A DNA stretch of 64,000 nt from Azonexaceae bacterium (GTDB lineage Bacteria; Pseudomonadota; Gammaproteobacteria; Burkholderiales; Rhodocyclaceae): contig JAAXVL010000001.1 of assembly GCA_013335535.1 (NCBI GenBank), positions 982,125 to 1,046,124 of the forward strand, written 5' to 3'. Below the pieces are notes generated by a model, which worked only from the letters and a program-made list of their open reading frames with translations, searched no databases and was not told where the DNA came from. Of the stretch, positions 33,501 to 42,251 are shown one piece after another. The stretch's first letter is position 1. Every line of letters starts with the position of its first letter. The translations under genes were made by a program, and so were the position numbers.

Positions 33501-34142
33501 TCATGAAGATACCTTTTCGCTGGCCAGAACCATGTTCATGAGCGTTTTTACGCAGGCTTCCTCCAAGCCAGCGAGTTCAGGATGTTGAGGCTTGTTGTCC
33601 GAGATCAGCAACATCAATCCTTCGATCTGCATCGCGACCAAGGCTGCCCTGAGCTGAACCTCGGAGTCGTCCAGCCCGGGGTTTGCCGCTGTGATCAGTC
33701 GGGCCAGATTGGCCCGGTGGTGGCTGTACATCCTGTCGAATATCTCGCGACCGATCGGGTCGCGGGTGGCGAGCGACCAGATTTCGACGAACAGCTTTTC
33801 CGACTCCGCTTTCTTCGTATCGGCCAGTAAATAGCGGATCGCGGCTTCCAGCCTGTCTCGAGGTGGGATGTCGAGTGTTTCGATGTTTCGATAGGTTGGG
33901 TCGTAGCCTTCCATGACCGATTCCAGCAGGGCCTGCAACAGGTTTTCGCGAGTCGGGAAGTAATGCTGAACGTTGGAAAGGGAAATCCTCGCCTGCTCGG
34001 CCACCTGGCGCATGGTCATTTCAGCGTAGCCGCCGTGTATGAACAAGCGTCGCGCGACATCAATGATTTCCTGCACCTTGGCCCGTCCCTTGGCAGTTTT
34101 GGCTTCGACTTTGGGGGTGGTGCGCTGCAGCGTATTTTTCAT
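33501..34142 (-). CDS. TetR-family repressor
   Basis: 213 residues. N-terminal helix-turn-helix RRLFIHGGYAEMTMRQVAEQARISLSNVQHYFPTRENLLQALL; C-terminal ligand domain helical. It is divergent from the FAD amine oxidase operon. Two related operator-like sequences lie between the genes (34153-34173 and 34197-34216), one close to its own start, so it likely represses itself and the oxidase operon, with an amine or aromatic inducer. Confidence 0.88.
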   Translation of the reverse strand: MKNTLQRTTPKVEAKTAKGRAKVQEIIDVARRLFIHGGYAEMTMRQVAEQARISLSNVQHYFPTRENLLQALLESVMEGYDPTYRNIETLDIPPRDRLEAAIRYLLADTKKAESEKLFVEIWSLATRDPIGREIFDRMYSHHRANLARLITAANPGLDDSEVQLRAALVAMQIEGLMLLISDNKPQHPELAGLEEACVKTLMNMVLASEKVSS

Positions 34143-34152
34143 GGCACTAAAA

Positions 34153-34173
34153 AATTAGGTCGATAGACAAATT
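34153..34173. promoter_or_regulatory. TetR-type operator half-match near the tetR start
   Basis: The sequence TTAGGTCGATAGACAAA resembles the perfect palindrome at 34197-34216 (shared TAGGTCGA and GAC). It lies about 10 bases upstream of the tetR start codon, a usual place for autoregulation. Confidence 0.5.
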
Positions 34174-34189
34174 TTCTCATTAAACCCCG

Positions 34190-34218
34190 TTGACGAAATA
34201 GGTCGAATGACCTATTGT
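34190..34218 (+). promoter_or_regulatory. Promoter of the FAD amine oxidase operon with TetR operator
   Basis: TTGACG (34190) and TATTGT (34213) spaced by 17 bases. AATAGGTCGAATGACCTATT (34197-34216), a perfect 8+4+8 palindrome, fills the spacer and reaches into the -10. It is most likely the operator of the divergent TetR repressor. Confidence 0.75.
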
Positions 34219-34236
34219 TCACTAACAGGTTAGTGA
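34219..34236. promoter_or_regulatory. HpaR-type operator downstream of the oxidase promoter (site C)
   Basis: TCACTAACAGGTTAGTGA, a palindrome with perfect 8-base arms and the best of the six sites. It starts right after the -10 box, over the expected transcription start, so binding would block initiation. With the TetR operator just before, this promoter seems to have two separate repressor inputs. Confidence 0.7.
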
Positions 34237-34285
34237 ATGAACTAATTTGCTAATGGTGAAATACGGTTTGACCAAGGAGGGCGGT

Positions 34286-35725
34286 ATGGATGATTTGAAA
34301 GCCAATGGCCAGGGCAGGCGGCGCTTTCTTGGTGGTTTGGCCGGCAGCGTTGGGCTGGCCGGGGTGCCTGGATTGGCCGCTGCAGCGACTCCTGGCACAG
34401 TCACCAAGCCGGGGCGCGACGCGTACGACGTGATCGTCATCGGTGCCGGGTTCGCCGGGCTGGCCGCGAGCCGCGATCTGGCGAAAAGCGGGCTCTCCGT
34501 CTTGCTGCTCGAAGCGCGCAACCGCATCGGCGGGCGGACCTTCACGTCGGCCTACCAGGGCAAAAAAATTGAATTGGGTGGCACCTGGATTCACTGGAGC
34601 CAGCCGCACGTATGGAATGAAATCACGCGCTACGGGCTCAATATTGAAGAAAGTCCCGGTGCGGCAGCCGAGACTGTGTCGTGGATCACTGCAGGTAAGC
34701 TGAAGCATGGCAAGGCTGAGCCGGTCTGGGAAAAAATCGCCAAGGCAATGGAGCGCTTCTGCAATGTCGATGGGCAAGGGGGGCGAGCGGTGCTCCCGCT
34801 GGCACACGACCCGCTGTTTCGTAAAGATGCTTTGGCGCGCTGGGATGCCTTGTCCCTGCAAGATCGTCTGGATTCGCTGCATTTGACTCGGGAGGTGCGC
34901 GATCTTCTGAGTCCGCAGCTCGGCATCAATTGCCACAATGAACTTGGGCAGGCCGGTTTCGCCGACATGCTGCGCTGGTGGTCGCTCGGCGACTTCGATA
35001 TGGGTCGGATGTTCGACAAGCTGGGGCGTTACAAGATACGCGAAGGCATGGGGGAGCTGGCGGCTCGCATGCGGGCCGATTGCCCCTGCGATGTCGCCCT
35101 TTCCGAGCCTGTGGCTTCGGTAACTCGGTTCGAGGACGGACATCGGGTGGTGACCATCAAGGGGGCGGTTTATCGCGCCAGTGCCGTGGTCATGGCCGTG
35201 CCGCTGAATGTCCTGCAGACCATCACGATGACCCCGGCTCTGAGTACCGGCAAACAGACGATGGCGAACGAAGGTCATACCGGACGTGGCACCAAGTGCT
35301 ACATCCATATCAAGCAAAAGGTCGGCAACTGGATGGGCATGGCGCCTTACCCCAGCCCGATTACGCTGACCTGGACCGAGCAGCAACGTGACGACGGTAC
35401 CTTGCTCGTCTGCTTCGGACCGCCCGGCTTGCTCGACATTACCGACGAAGATGCGGTTCAGGCGGCACTACGTACCTTGTTGCCAAAGGCGGAAGTGCTT
35501 GGCGTGAGCGGTTATCAATGGGATGTCGACCCCTATTCTCGCGGTACCTGGTGCTGGTACCGGCCGGGACAGCTAACCGGTGGGCTGCAGGAATTGCGCC
35601 GCGCCGAACACGGGGTATTCATGGCTGGCTCTGACCTGGCGGAAGGTTGGCGGGGCTTCGTCGATGGTGCGTTGGAGTCAGGCATCACGGCTGCCCGTGA
35701 TGTACGGGCGTACCTGAAAGGCTGA
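34286..35725 (+). CDS. Tat-exported FAD-dependent amine oxidase/dehydrogenase
   Basis: 479 residues from ATG 34286, chosen for AGGAGG five bases upstream. A twin-arginine signal (RRRFLGGLAGSVGLAG) is followed by the FAD motif DVIVIGAGFAGLAASRDL and the GG doublet RIGGRTFT of the flavin monoamine oxidase family, and a C-terminal FAD segment AGSDLAEGWRGFVDGALESG. Periplasmic location plus a cytochrome c gene 3 bases downstream suggests it passes electrons to the cytochrome instead of oxygen, as known for nicotine oxidoreductase NicA2. The substrate is unknown; an arylalkylamine is likely from context. Confidence 0.88.
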   Translation: MDDLKANGQGRRRFLGGLAGSVGLAGVPGLAAAATPGTVTKPGRDAYDVIVIGAGFAGLAASRDLAKSGLSVLLLEARNRIGGRTFTSAYQGKKIELGGTWIHWSQPHVWNEITRYGLNIEESPGAAAETVSWITAGKLKHGKAEPVWEKIAKAMERFCNVDGQGGRAVLPLAHDPLFRKDALARWDALSLQDRLDSLHLTREVRDLLSPQLGINCHNELGQAGFADMLRWWSLGDFDMGRMFDKLGRYKIREGMGELAARMRADCPCDVALSEPVASVTRFEDGHRVVTIKGAVYRASAVVMAVPLNVLQTITMTPALSTGKQTMANEGHTGRGTKCYIHIKQKVGNWMGMAPYPSPITLTWTEQQRDDGTLLVCFGPPGLLDITDEDAVQAALRTLLPKAEVLGVSGYQWDVDPYSRGTWCWYRPGQLTGGLQELRRAEHGVFMAGSDLAEGWRGFVDGALESGITAARDVRAYLKG

Positions 35726-35727
35726 AC

Positions 35728-36096
35728 ATGAAAAAACTGATTGTTCTGTTCATCGTCGTGATGGGGGGCGCGGCGGGCGCCGCTGAATGCAACCTCGACA
35801 AAGGTCAGAAAACTTTCGCCAACAAGTGCGGCATCTGCCATGTCTCGGCGCTTGGCGTAGCTCATACGGTCGGTCCGAATCTCCACGGTATCTACGGGCG
35901 GGAGCCCGGCAAAGCTGCTGGCTTCAGCTATTCCGAAGCGCTTGCAGCCAAGCAGGGAGCCTGGGATGAAACTAGGCTCGATGCCTTCCTGACCTCGCCG
36001 AATACTGCCGTGCCCGGAACAGCCATGCCTTTCCAGGGGCTGAAGTCGGCGCCCGAGCGGCAAAACCTGATTTGTTTCCTGCAAACACTGAAGTGA
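35728..36096 (+). CDS. Class I cytochrome c, partner of the FAD amine oxidase
   Basis: 122 residues with signal peptide (MKKLIVLFIVVMGGAAGAAE). Haem motif CGICH with HTVGPNLHGIYGREPGKAAGF and the Met ligand in PGTAMPF: a c2/mitochondrial-type cytochrome. It starts 3 bases after the oxidase gene, which argues for a direct functional pair. Confidence 0.92.
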   Translation: MKKLIVLFIVVMGGAAGAAECNLDKGQKTFANKCGICHVSALGVAHTVGPNLHGIYGREPGKAAGFSYSEALAAKQGAWDETRLDAFLTSPNTAVPGTAMPFQGLKSAPERQNLICFLQTLK

Positions 36097-36114
36097 TTTT
36101 TAAGGAGTAATTCG

Positions 36115-36567
36115 ATGCTCGCATTCATGCAAAAAATGGTTCTCGCGGCGCTGCTCGGACTGGCTATCTCGGGCGCGCAGGCTGGCGATACCGGTCTCGA
36201 CAAGGCAATCGCCGAGCGCCTGAGCGTTCTTGAAAAAGCCTGGGAGAAGGGCGATGCGAAGACCATCGCCACCCAGGTATGGGGCAGCGATGCCGTCATT
36301 CACGGCGAAGGCCAGAAGGCGGTGGTCAATACGCCAGAGGGTATCCAGGGCACCATCGAGCACCTGCTGGCCGATACCCGCAAGGTCAAGCTCGATGTAC
36401 ACACCATTCGTCGCCTTGGGCCGGATGCTGTCTTGAGTTGGGTGACCTGGCATGTCACGCCGAAGACCGATGACAAGCCGTTTGAAGTTCGCTCGCTGTT
36501 CGTGTGGACGAAGGGCAAGGAGGGTTGGCGTATCCGGGCTGACATGTATTCGATGGGGTCGATGTAA
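36115..36567 (+). CDS. Exported SnoaL/NTF2-like (DUF4440-type) protein
   Basis: 150 residues: signal peptide (MVLAALLGLAISGAQAG) and a single NTF2-like domain (LSVLEKAWEKGDAKTIATQVWGSDAVIHGEGQ...VLSWVTWHVTPK...RSLFVWTKGKEGWRIRADMYS). Such small periplasmic cone-shaped proteins bind small ligands or protect enzymes; no catalytic function can be assigned. It belongs to the FAD oxidase-cytochrome operon by spacing (18 bases). Confidence 0.8.
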   Translation: MLAFMQKMVLAALLGLAISGAQAGDTGLDKAIAERLSVLEKAWEKGDAKTIATQVWGSDAVIHGEGQKAVVNTPEGIQGTIEHLLADTRKVKLDVHTIRRLGPDAVLSWVTWHVTPKTDDKPFEVRSLFVWTKGKEGWRIRADMYSMGSM

Positions 36568-36576
36568 CGAAGCCGT

Positions 36577-36590
36577 CTGATCTGAATCAA
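36577..36590. promoter_or_regulatory. Possible FNR/Anr box
   Basis: CTGATCTGAATCAA matches 9 of 10 fixed positions of TTGAT-N4-ATCAA. It lies 122 bases upstream of the DUF1329 gene. A single match of this kind is weak, but oxygen control would make sense for a module serving oxygenase substrates. Confidence 0.35.
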
Positions 36591-36711
36591 GAAAAATTGC
36601 CGATTTTTGATAACGGACAAAGGGGGGTGATTTCTACACTGCCCTTAACCAGTGAATTTGGTTGCGGCCGGCCGGAGGGGTTGGTCTCTGTTCACCACAC
36701 AGGAGATTGAA

Positions 36712-38100
36712 ATGATCATGTTCAAGAAGGCCGGGGCCGCAGCGATCCTTGCCACTGTATTTTCTGCATCGTTTTCCACTCATGCCGCAACGGATGCCGA
36801 GGCCGCCAAGCTCGGCAAGGAACTGACCCCGGTCGGTGCCGAAAAAGGCGCCAACAAGGATGGTTCGATTCCGGCCTGGGTCGGTACTGAGGCGCCGACA
36901 TCCGGTTGGTCCTACGGCAAGAGCCGGGCCGCGCACTTCAAGTACCAGGGCGACAAGCCGCTGTACACCATCGATGCCAGCAACGTCGATAAGTACGCCG
37001 ACAAGCTGTCGCCGGGTCAGATCCAGCAGGTCAAGCAGAGCAAGGGTTACAAGATGGATGTCTATCCGTCGCGCCGGACCTGCGGCAACCCGGATTTTGT
37101 TGTCGAGAACACAAAAAAGAACGTGACTACCGCCAAGCTGGCCGCCGACGGCTGGAGTCTCAAGGAAGCAACCGTTCCCGGTATTCCGTTTGCTGTGCCC
37201 AAGACCGGCACCGAAGTCATGTGGAACGTCAAGATGAAGTACGCAGGGGTCGGCTTCGAATGGCCGACGCTGTACACGGCCTTGTCGCCTCGCCAGGGTT
37301 CAAGCGAGTGGATCGCCGCCACGTCGACCCAGACCTACTACTTCCCGTGGGGCAAGAAGGGTTCGACCCAGCTTTCCTCGTTGCCGCCGGTCGAGTATTT
37401 CACCTATTTCGCCTACAAGTCGCCGACGGCGCTGGCCGGGCAATCGCTGGCCATCACCAACTTCCTCGACAAGACCAATGAGGTTTATTACTACTTCCCG
37501 GGCCAGCGCCGCGTACGCCGCATGCCAACCTACGCCTACGATGCACCACAGATCGGCTTCGAGAACCAGTACACGATGGACGAGCCGCGCATGTTCAACG
37601 GCACCATCGAGCGTTTCGACTGGAAGCTGGTTGGCAAGAAGGAACTGATCGTCGGCTATAACGCTTTCGGCATGTATGACCCGAGCGTCAAGTTCAACGA
37701 TGTCGCCAAGGATGATGGTATTGCCAGCGCTAACCGCCGTTACGAGACGCACCGCGTCTGGGTCGTTGAAGCGACCGTCAAGGCGGGTGTTCGCCACGTG
37801 GCGCCGAAACGCACCTTCTATGTTGACGAAGATAGCTGGGCCATCGTCGTTGCCGACGACTACGACGCTCAAGGGAAGCTGTGGAAGCTACGCGAGGGTT
37901 TTGTCATCCCAGTTTATGAAACCGGCAGCTGTGATAACCCGGCCTTCGTTCAGTACAACCTGATCGACAACCGCTATCTGGTGGATCAGAGCTCCCTCGG
38001 CAGCGGCAAGGACATGCGCTGGTTTGTCGAAGCCAACGATCCGAAGTTGAAGGAAGGTTTCTACACCTCTGACAACCTGCGTTCGATCAGCGAACGCTGA
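36712..38100 (+). CDS. DUF1329 family exported lipid-binding-like protein
   Basis: 462 residues from ATG 36712 (GGAG site). The signal peptide ends near STHAA. The family is related in fold to LolA/LolB-type lipid carriers and is nearly always found beside DUF1302 and RND genes. Typical pattern: LGKELTPVGAEKGANKDGSIPAW, YFPGQRRVRRMPTYAYD, YDAQGKLWKLREGFV. Periplasmic or outer-membrane associated. It begins the DUF1329-DUF1302-RND-YCF48 module. Confidence 0.9.
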   Translation: MIMFKKAGAAAILATVFSASFSTHAATDAEAAKLGKELTPVGAEKGANKDGSIPAWVGTEAPTSGWSYGKSRAAHFKYQGDKPLYTIDASNVDKYADKLSPGQIQQVKQSKGYKMDVYPSRRTCGNPDFVVENTKKNVTTAKLAADGWSLKEATVPGIPFAVPKTGTEVMWNVKMKYAGVGFEWPTLYTALSPRQGSSEWIAATSTQTYYFPWGKKGSTQLSSLPPVEYFTYFAYKSPTALAGQSLAITNFLDKTNEVYYYFPGQRRVRRMPTYAYDAPQIGFENQYTMDEPRMFNGTIERFDWKLVGKKELIVGYNAFGMYDPSVKFNDVAKDDGIASANRRYETHRVWVVEATVKAGVRHVAPKRTFYVDEDSWAIVVADDYDAQGKLWKLREGFVIPVYETGSCDNPAFVQYNLIDNRYLVDQSSLGSGKDMRWFVEANDPKLKEGFYTSDNLRSISER

Positions 38101-38135
38101 TCCGGCGACCAAGACAACATACGGAGGGTAATCCG

Positions 38136-39764
38136 ATGAAAATGACATTCAAGAAATCCGTTCTGGCGGCGCTGATGGCTTATGCTGGAAGCGCAGCCGC
38201 CTTGACGTTCGAGACCGAAAGCGTCTCGGGCAGCTTCGATTCGACGGTGAGCCTGGGCTTCGGCATTCGCGCCCAGGATCCCTCCTGCAGTCTGGTCGTT
38301 GCCGGGGCGAGCGGTAGCGGTGCGCCGGCTGGTTGTACGACCTGGGCAGGGGTTGGCGACCAGGGCAACATCAACTACAAGAAGGGCGATGCCTTTACGA
38401 CCTATCTGAAGGGTACGCATGAGTTGCTGCTCAAGCTGCCAGATGACTGGAAGTTCATGGGGCGGGTCAGCTGGCTGCGTGACTTCTCGGCCACCAATAC
38501 GACCGGTTTCGTCAGCGCCGCGACCGGCCCTAACGGTTACACCACTTCCCTTTCCGATGCGGCACATGACGATCTGGAGTTCAAGGCACGTCTGCTCGAT
38601 CTGTGGGTCAGCAAGGAATTTTCGATTGGCGAGCAGCGGGCGCGGGTCCGCGTGGGTAATCAGGTGGTGAGTTGGGGCGAAAGTCTCTTTCTGCCCGGCG
38701 GCATCAACCAGACTAATGCGCTCGACATCATGCGTCTTTCCCAACCCGGCACGCAGTTGAAGGAGGTCTTCCTGCCGGCGCCGATCGTCAGTTTCGCTAC
38801 AGGGCTGGGCAACGGCTTCAACCTTGAGGCCTATATCCAGACCAACTGGAATGACAGCTATTTTCCGCCGACGGGCAGCTATTGGTCGATGGTCAACGGC
38901 CTGGGCAAGGGCGATGCGGCCTACGGTTTGCCGAAGAAAAATGCCAAGGATTCAGGGCAGTACGGTGCGTCCTTGCGCTGGCAGCCGTCGGGTACTCAGC
39001 TGAACCTGGGGTTTTATGCAATGGCCTATCACGACAAGGTGCCGCAGCTGAGCTTCCAGAATGGCCCGGAATGGGTCTTCGCCGAGGACAGGCAGATGTT
39101 CGGTATTTCCGCCAATATGCCTGTGGGTGACTGGGCGGTTGGTACCGAACTCTCCTATCGCCCCAAGGATGCGGTTTCGCTCAATCCGAACCAGGATGGT
39201 TGTGCGCTCAACAATGGCCGCTGCTGGGTCGACGAGAAAAAATTCCAGTGGCACCTGACCGGTATCCTGAGCATGACGCCGGGTGACTATGGCGGCATCC
39301 TTAAGGCCTTGGGCAATGCCTCGACGGCTACCCTCATGGTCGAAGGCGTGGCGATGTACTACCCGAAGCTCAAGAAGTTCTATAACGGCGAGCCGATCAG
39401 CGCCGGGGTCTGGGGTTGGGGGCAGGAATACAATTTGGGCGGCACTGCAGAGTCAGTCGGCGACAAATTGTCGGCTGGCTACAATCTGGACTTCAGCTGG
39501 GTGTATGACGGCAATTTGATTCCGGGCTGGCAGGTGATTCCCGAGGTGTATTTCTTCCATGCCGTGAGTGGCCGTTCGCCCAATTCGACAGGCTTGTTCA
39601 TGGAAGGCGCGAAGTCGGCCAATTTCATCGTGAGCTTCGTGCAAAACCCGGCCAACTGGCAGTTCGGCGTCAATTACGCCAAGTTCTGGGGTGGTTCGCG
39701 CGTCTTCGACCAGCCTTACGCCGACCGCGACTTTGTTGGCGCCTACGTATCGCGCAATTTCTGA
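38136..39764 (+). CDS. DUF1302 family outer-membrane beta-barrel protein
   Basis: 542 residues with signal peptide (SVLAALMAYAGSAAAL) and an alternating aromatic pattern through the C-terminus that ends in VGAYVSRNF, a terminal Phe as in outer-membrane barrels. Pattern LTFETESVSGSFDSTVSLGFG and VRVGNQVVSWGESLFLPGGIN typify the family. It is thought to be an outer-membrane channel for hydrophobic or aromatic molecules. An AGGAG-like site precedes the start. Confidence 0.9.
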   Translation: MKMTFKKSVLAALMAYAGSAAALTFETESVSGSFDSTVSLGFGIRAQDPSCSLVVAGASGSGAPAGCTTWAGVGDQGNINYKKGDAFTTYLKGTHELLLKLPDDWKFMGRVSWLRDFSATNTTGFVSAATGPNGYTTSLSDAAHDDLEFKARLLDLWVSKEFSIGEQRARVRVGNQVVSWGESLFLPGGINQTNALDIMRLSQPGTQLKEVFLPAPIVSFATGLGNGFNLEAYIQTNWNDSYFPPTGSYWSMVNGLGKGDAAYGLPKKNAKDSGQYGASLRWQPSGTQLNLGFYAMAYHDKVPQLSFQNGPEWVFAEDRQMFGISANMPVGDWAVGTELSYRPKDAVSLNPNQDGCALNNGRCWVDEKKFQWHLTGILSMTPGDYGGILKALGNASTATLMVEGVAMYYPKLKKFYNGEPISAGVWGWGQEYNLGGTAESVGDKLSAGYNLDFSWVYDGNLIPGWQVIPEVYFFHAVSGRSPNSTGLFMEGAKSANFIVSFVQNPANWQFGVNYAKFWGGSRVFDQPYADRDFVGAYVSRNF

Positions 39765-39773
39765 TGGCAGCGG

Positions 39774-39797
39774 GGGAGAGCGAATAATCGCTCTCCC
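39774..39797. terminator. Stem-loop after the DUF1302 gene
   Basis: Perfect 10-base stem GGGAGAGCGA / TCGCTCTCCC with a 4-base loop, 9 bases after the stop. Only a short T-stretch follows, so it may be a partial terminator that lowers expression of the RND gene, or an mRNA stabiliser. Confidence 0.6.
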
Positions 39798-39844
39798 GGT
39801 TTATCTATAAAAAAACATAAGAATCTCCAGCGGAAGAACAGAGC

Positions 39845-42238
39845 ATGCTTAATCTTTTCAGCGTCGACGCAGTCGACCAACTGCTTACCCGGTCGCTCAA
39901 GGGCCTGGAAAACTTCTGTTTCCGGTTCCGTACGCCCTTCCTGATCTGGTTGGCCGTGTTTACGGCCTTCATGGGTTACTTCGCCTTCCAGTTGCGGATG
40001 GAGGCTGGTTTCGAGAAACAGATGCCTACCGGGCACGAGTACATCGAAACTTTCAACAAATACCGCAACGACGTGCTCGGCGCCAACCGCCTGAATATCG
40101 TCGTCAAGGCGAAAAACGACACCATCTTCACGCAGGCCGGCCTCAAGCGCCTGTACGACGTGACCCAGGCTGTTATCTATCTGCCCAGCGTTGATCGTCT
40201 CGGCGTTCAGTCGCTGTGGACGCCGAACAGTTTCGTCAATGAAATCACCGAGGAGGGCTTTCGTGCCGACCCGCTGATCTCCGGCACCATCACCCCGGAC
40301 CAGCTCAATTCGGAAATCATCGCCGGCATCCAGCGTTCGACCAGTCAGGGCGGCTTTGTCGGCACGCTGGTCTCGCGAGACCAGACCAGCGCGATGATCG
40401 TCGCCGAACTGGCCGAGGTGGACAAGGACGGCAACAAGATCGACTACGTCGCCTACAACGACAAGCTGGAAGAGCTGCGTAAGAAGTTCGAGGACGCCGA
40501 TTTCGAGATCCAGATCATCGGTTTCGCCAAGCAGATTGGCGACATTGCCGACGGCGCTTCGTCCGTGCTCGAGTTCTGCGCCGTGGCCTTGCTGCTGACG
40601 GCAGCTGCCGTCTATTGGTATTGCCACTCACTGCGCTTCACCATCCTGCCCATCGTCTGCTCCTTTACGTCGCTGGTCTGGCAATTTGGCGCCCTGCGCC
40701 TGCTTGGTTTCGGCCTCGACCCGCTGGCCGTGCTGGTCCCCTTCCTGGTTTTCGCTATCGGCGTCTCGCACGGCGTACAGCAGATCAACTTCATCGTGCG
40801 CGAACTGGCGCATGGCAAGACGACCGAACAAGCCGCTCGCGCCAGCTTCTCCGGCCTGCTGATTCCGGGCGTGCTGGCGCTGGTCACAGCTTTTGTTTCC
40901 TTTATCACCCTGATCCTGATTCCCATCCCGATGGTGCGCGAACTGGCGATCACCGCCTCGCTCGGTGTCTTCTTCAAGATCACCACCAACCTGGCCATGC
41001 TGCCGATTGCCGCCTCCTATTTCACCTTCACCAAGGAATACGCCGACAAGGCCATGATGAAGCGAGAAAAGCGGGCCCGCTGGCTGCGTGTCTTGGCCAA
41101 GGTCGCCGAACCGCGCAATGCGCTGATCGTCATTGGCCTGACTACGGCTGTCTTCGCGGTATCGGTCTGGCAGAGCAGCGACCGCGTCATCGGCACGCTG
41201 CAGCCCGGCGCGCCGGAGCTGCGTGCGGAAGCCCGCTTCAACCGCGATGCAGTGGCTATTTCGGAAGCCTACGATACCGGCCTCGACTGGCTGACCGTGG
41301 TCTTCGAAGCACCGCCCGATTCGTGCGAGAACGTGGCCATCGGCATTTATCAGGACCAGTTCGTCTGGCACATGCAGAATACCGAGGGTGTGCTGTCGGC
41401 AGTGTCCTTCTCCGGCCAGTTACGGACCTATAACGAGGGTTACAACGAGGGTAATCCTAAGATGGGGGTGATCCCGATCGATCCGGGCAACTACGCAGCA
41501 CTGGCCACCGAAATCGGCCGGATGCGCGGCTACATGCGCAAGGATTGCAGCATGACGGCGGTGCATCTCTTCCTGAACGACCACAAGGCGACGACCATCA
41601 ATCGCGTCATCGACAAGGTCAAGGCCTTCCGTGCAGAGAACAAGCTCGACGGCGTCACCATCCGCCTCGCTTCCGGCAATGCCGGCGTGCTGGCGGCAGT
41701 CAATGACGAGGTCGAGCGTAGCGAATGGCCGATGATGATGTACGTCTACGCCGCCATCGTCTTCTTGGTTGCCATGGTCTACCGCGACTTCCGCGCAGTG
41801 CTCGCCTGCTGCCTGCCGCTCACCGTCGGTACCTTCATCGGCTACTGGTTCATGAAGGAGCTGCAGATTGGCCTCACCGTCGCCACGCTACCGGTCATGG
41901 TCCTTGCTGTTGGCATCGGTGTCGATTACGCCTTCTATATCTACAACCGCCTACAGTTGCACATGTCGCAGGGCGAGAACATCGTCAAGTCACTCGAGCA
42001 TGCGATTCTGGAAGTCGGCACGGCAACCATTTTCACCGCCATTACCCTGGCCATTGGCGTCGCTACGTGGGCTTTCTCGGACCTCAAATTCCAGGCCGAC
42101 ATGGGCAAGCTGCTCGCCTTCATGTTCATGGTCAATATGGTCATGGCGATGACGGCACTGCCGGCTTTCGCTGTCTGGCTCGAAAAACTTTTCCCGCGTC
42201 GCACGCCGGTTCGTGCCCCGGGCATCCTGAATCACTAA
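39845..42238 (+). CDS. RND-superfamily (MMPL-type) transporter
   Basis: 797 residues with about twelve transmembrane segments in the RND/MMPL arrangement: one helix, a large periplasmic loop, then helices 2-6, and the same again in the second half (MMYVYAAIVFLVAMVYRDFRAVLACCLPL..GIGVDYAFYIYNRL). The GIGVDYAFY motif and VPFLVFAIGVSHGVQQINF mark the proton-relay helices 4 and 10. It is not a tripartite drug pump (no membrane-fusion gene nearby) but resembles hydrophobe exporters/importers found with DUF1302/DUF1329. Confidence 0.92.
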   Translation: MLNLFSVDAVDQLLTRSLKGLENFCFRFRTPFLIWLAVFTAFMGYFAFQLRMEAGFEKQMPTGHEYIETFNKYRNDVLGANRLNIVVKAKNDTIFTQAGLKRLYDVTQAVIYLPSVDRLGVQSLWTPNSFVNEITEEGFRADPLISGTITPDQLNSEIIAGIQRSTSQGGFVGTLVSRDQTSAMIVAELAEVDKDGNKIDYVAYNDKLEELRKKFEDADFEIQIIGFAKQIGDIADGASSVLEFCAVALLLTAAAVYWYCHSLRFTILPIVCSFTSLVWQFGALRLLGFGLDPLAVLVPFLVFAIGVSHGVQQINFIVRELAHGKTTEQAARASFSGLLIPGVLALVTAFVSFITLILIPIPMVRELAITASLGVFFKITTNLAMLPIAASYFTFTKEYADKAMMKREKRARWLRVLAKVAEPRNALIVIGLTTAVFAVSVWQSSDRVIGTLQPGAPELRAEARFNRDAVAISEAYDTGLDWLTVVFEAPPDSCENVAIGIYQDQFVWHMQNTEGVLSAVSFSGQLRTYNEGYNEGNPKMGVIPIDPGNYAALATEIGRMRGYMRKDCSMTAVHLFLNDHKATTINRVIDKVKAFRAENKLDGVTIRLASGNAGVLAAVNDEVERSEWPMMMYVYAAIVFLVAMVYRDFRAVLACCLPLTVGTFIGYWFMKELQIGLTVATLPVMVLAVGIGVDYAFYIYNRLQLHMSQGENIVKSLEHAILEVGTATIFTAITLAIGVATWAFSDLKFQADMGKLLAFMFMVNMVMAMTALPAFAVWLEKLFPRRTPVRAPGILNH

Positions 42239-42251
42239 GAGGGAGCACATC

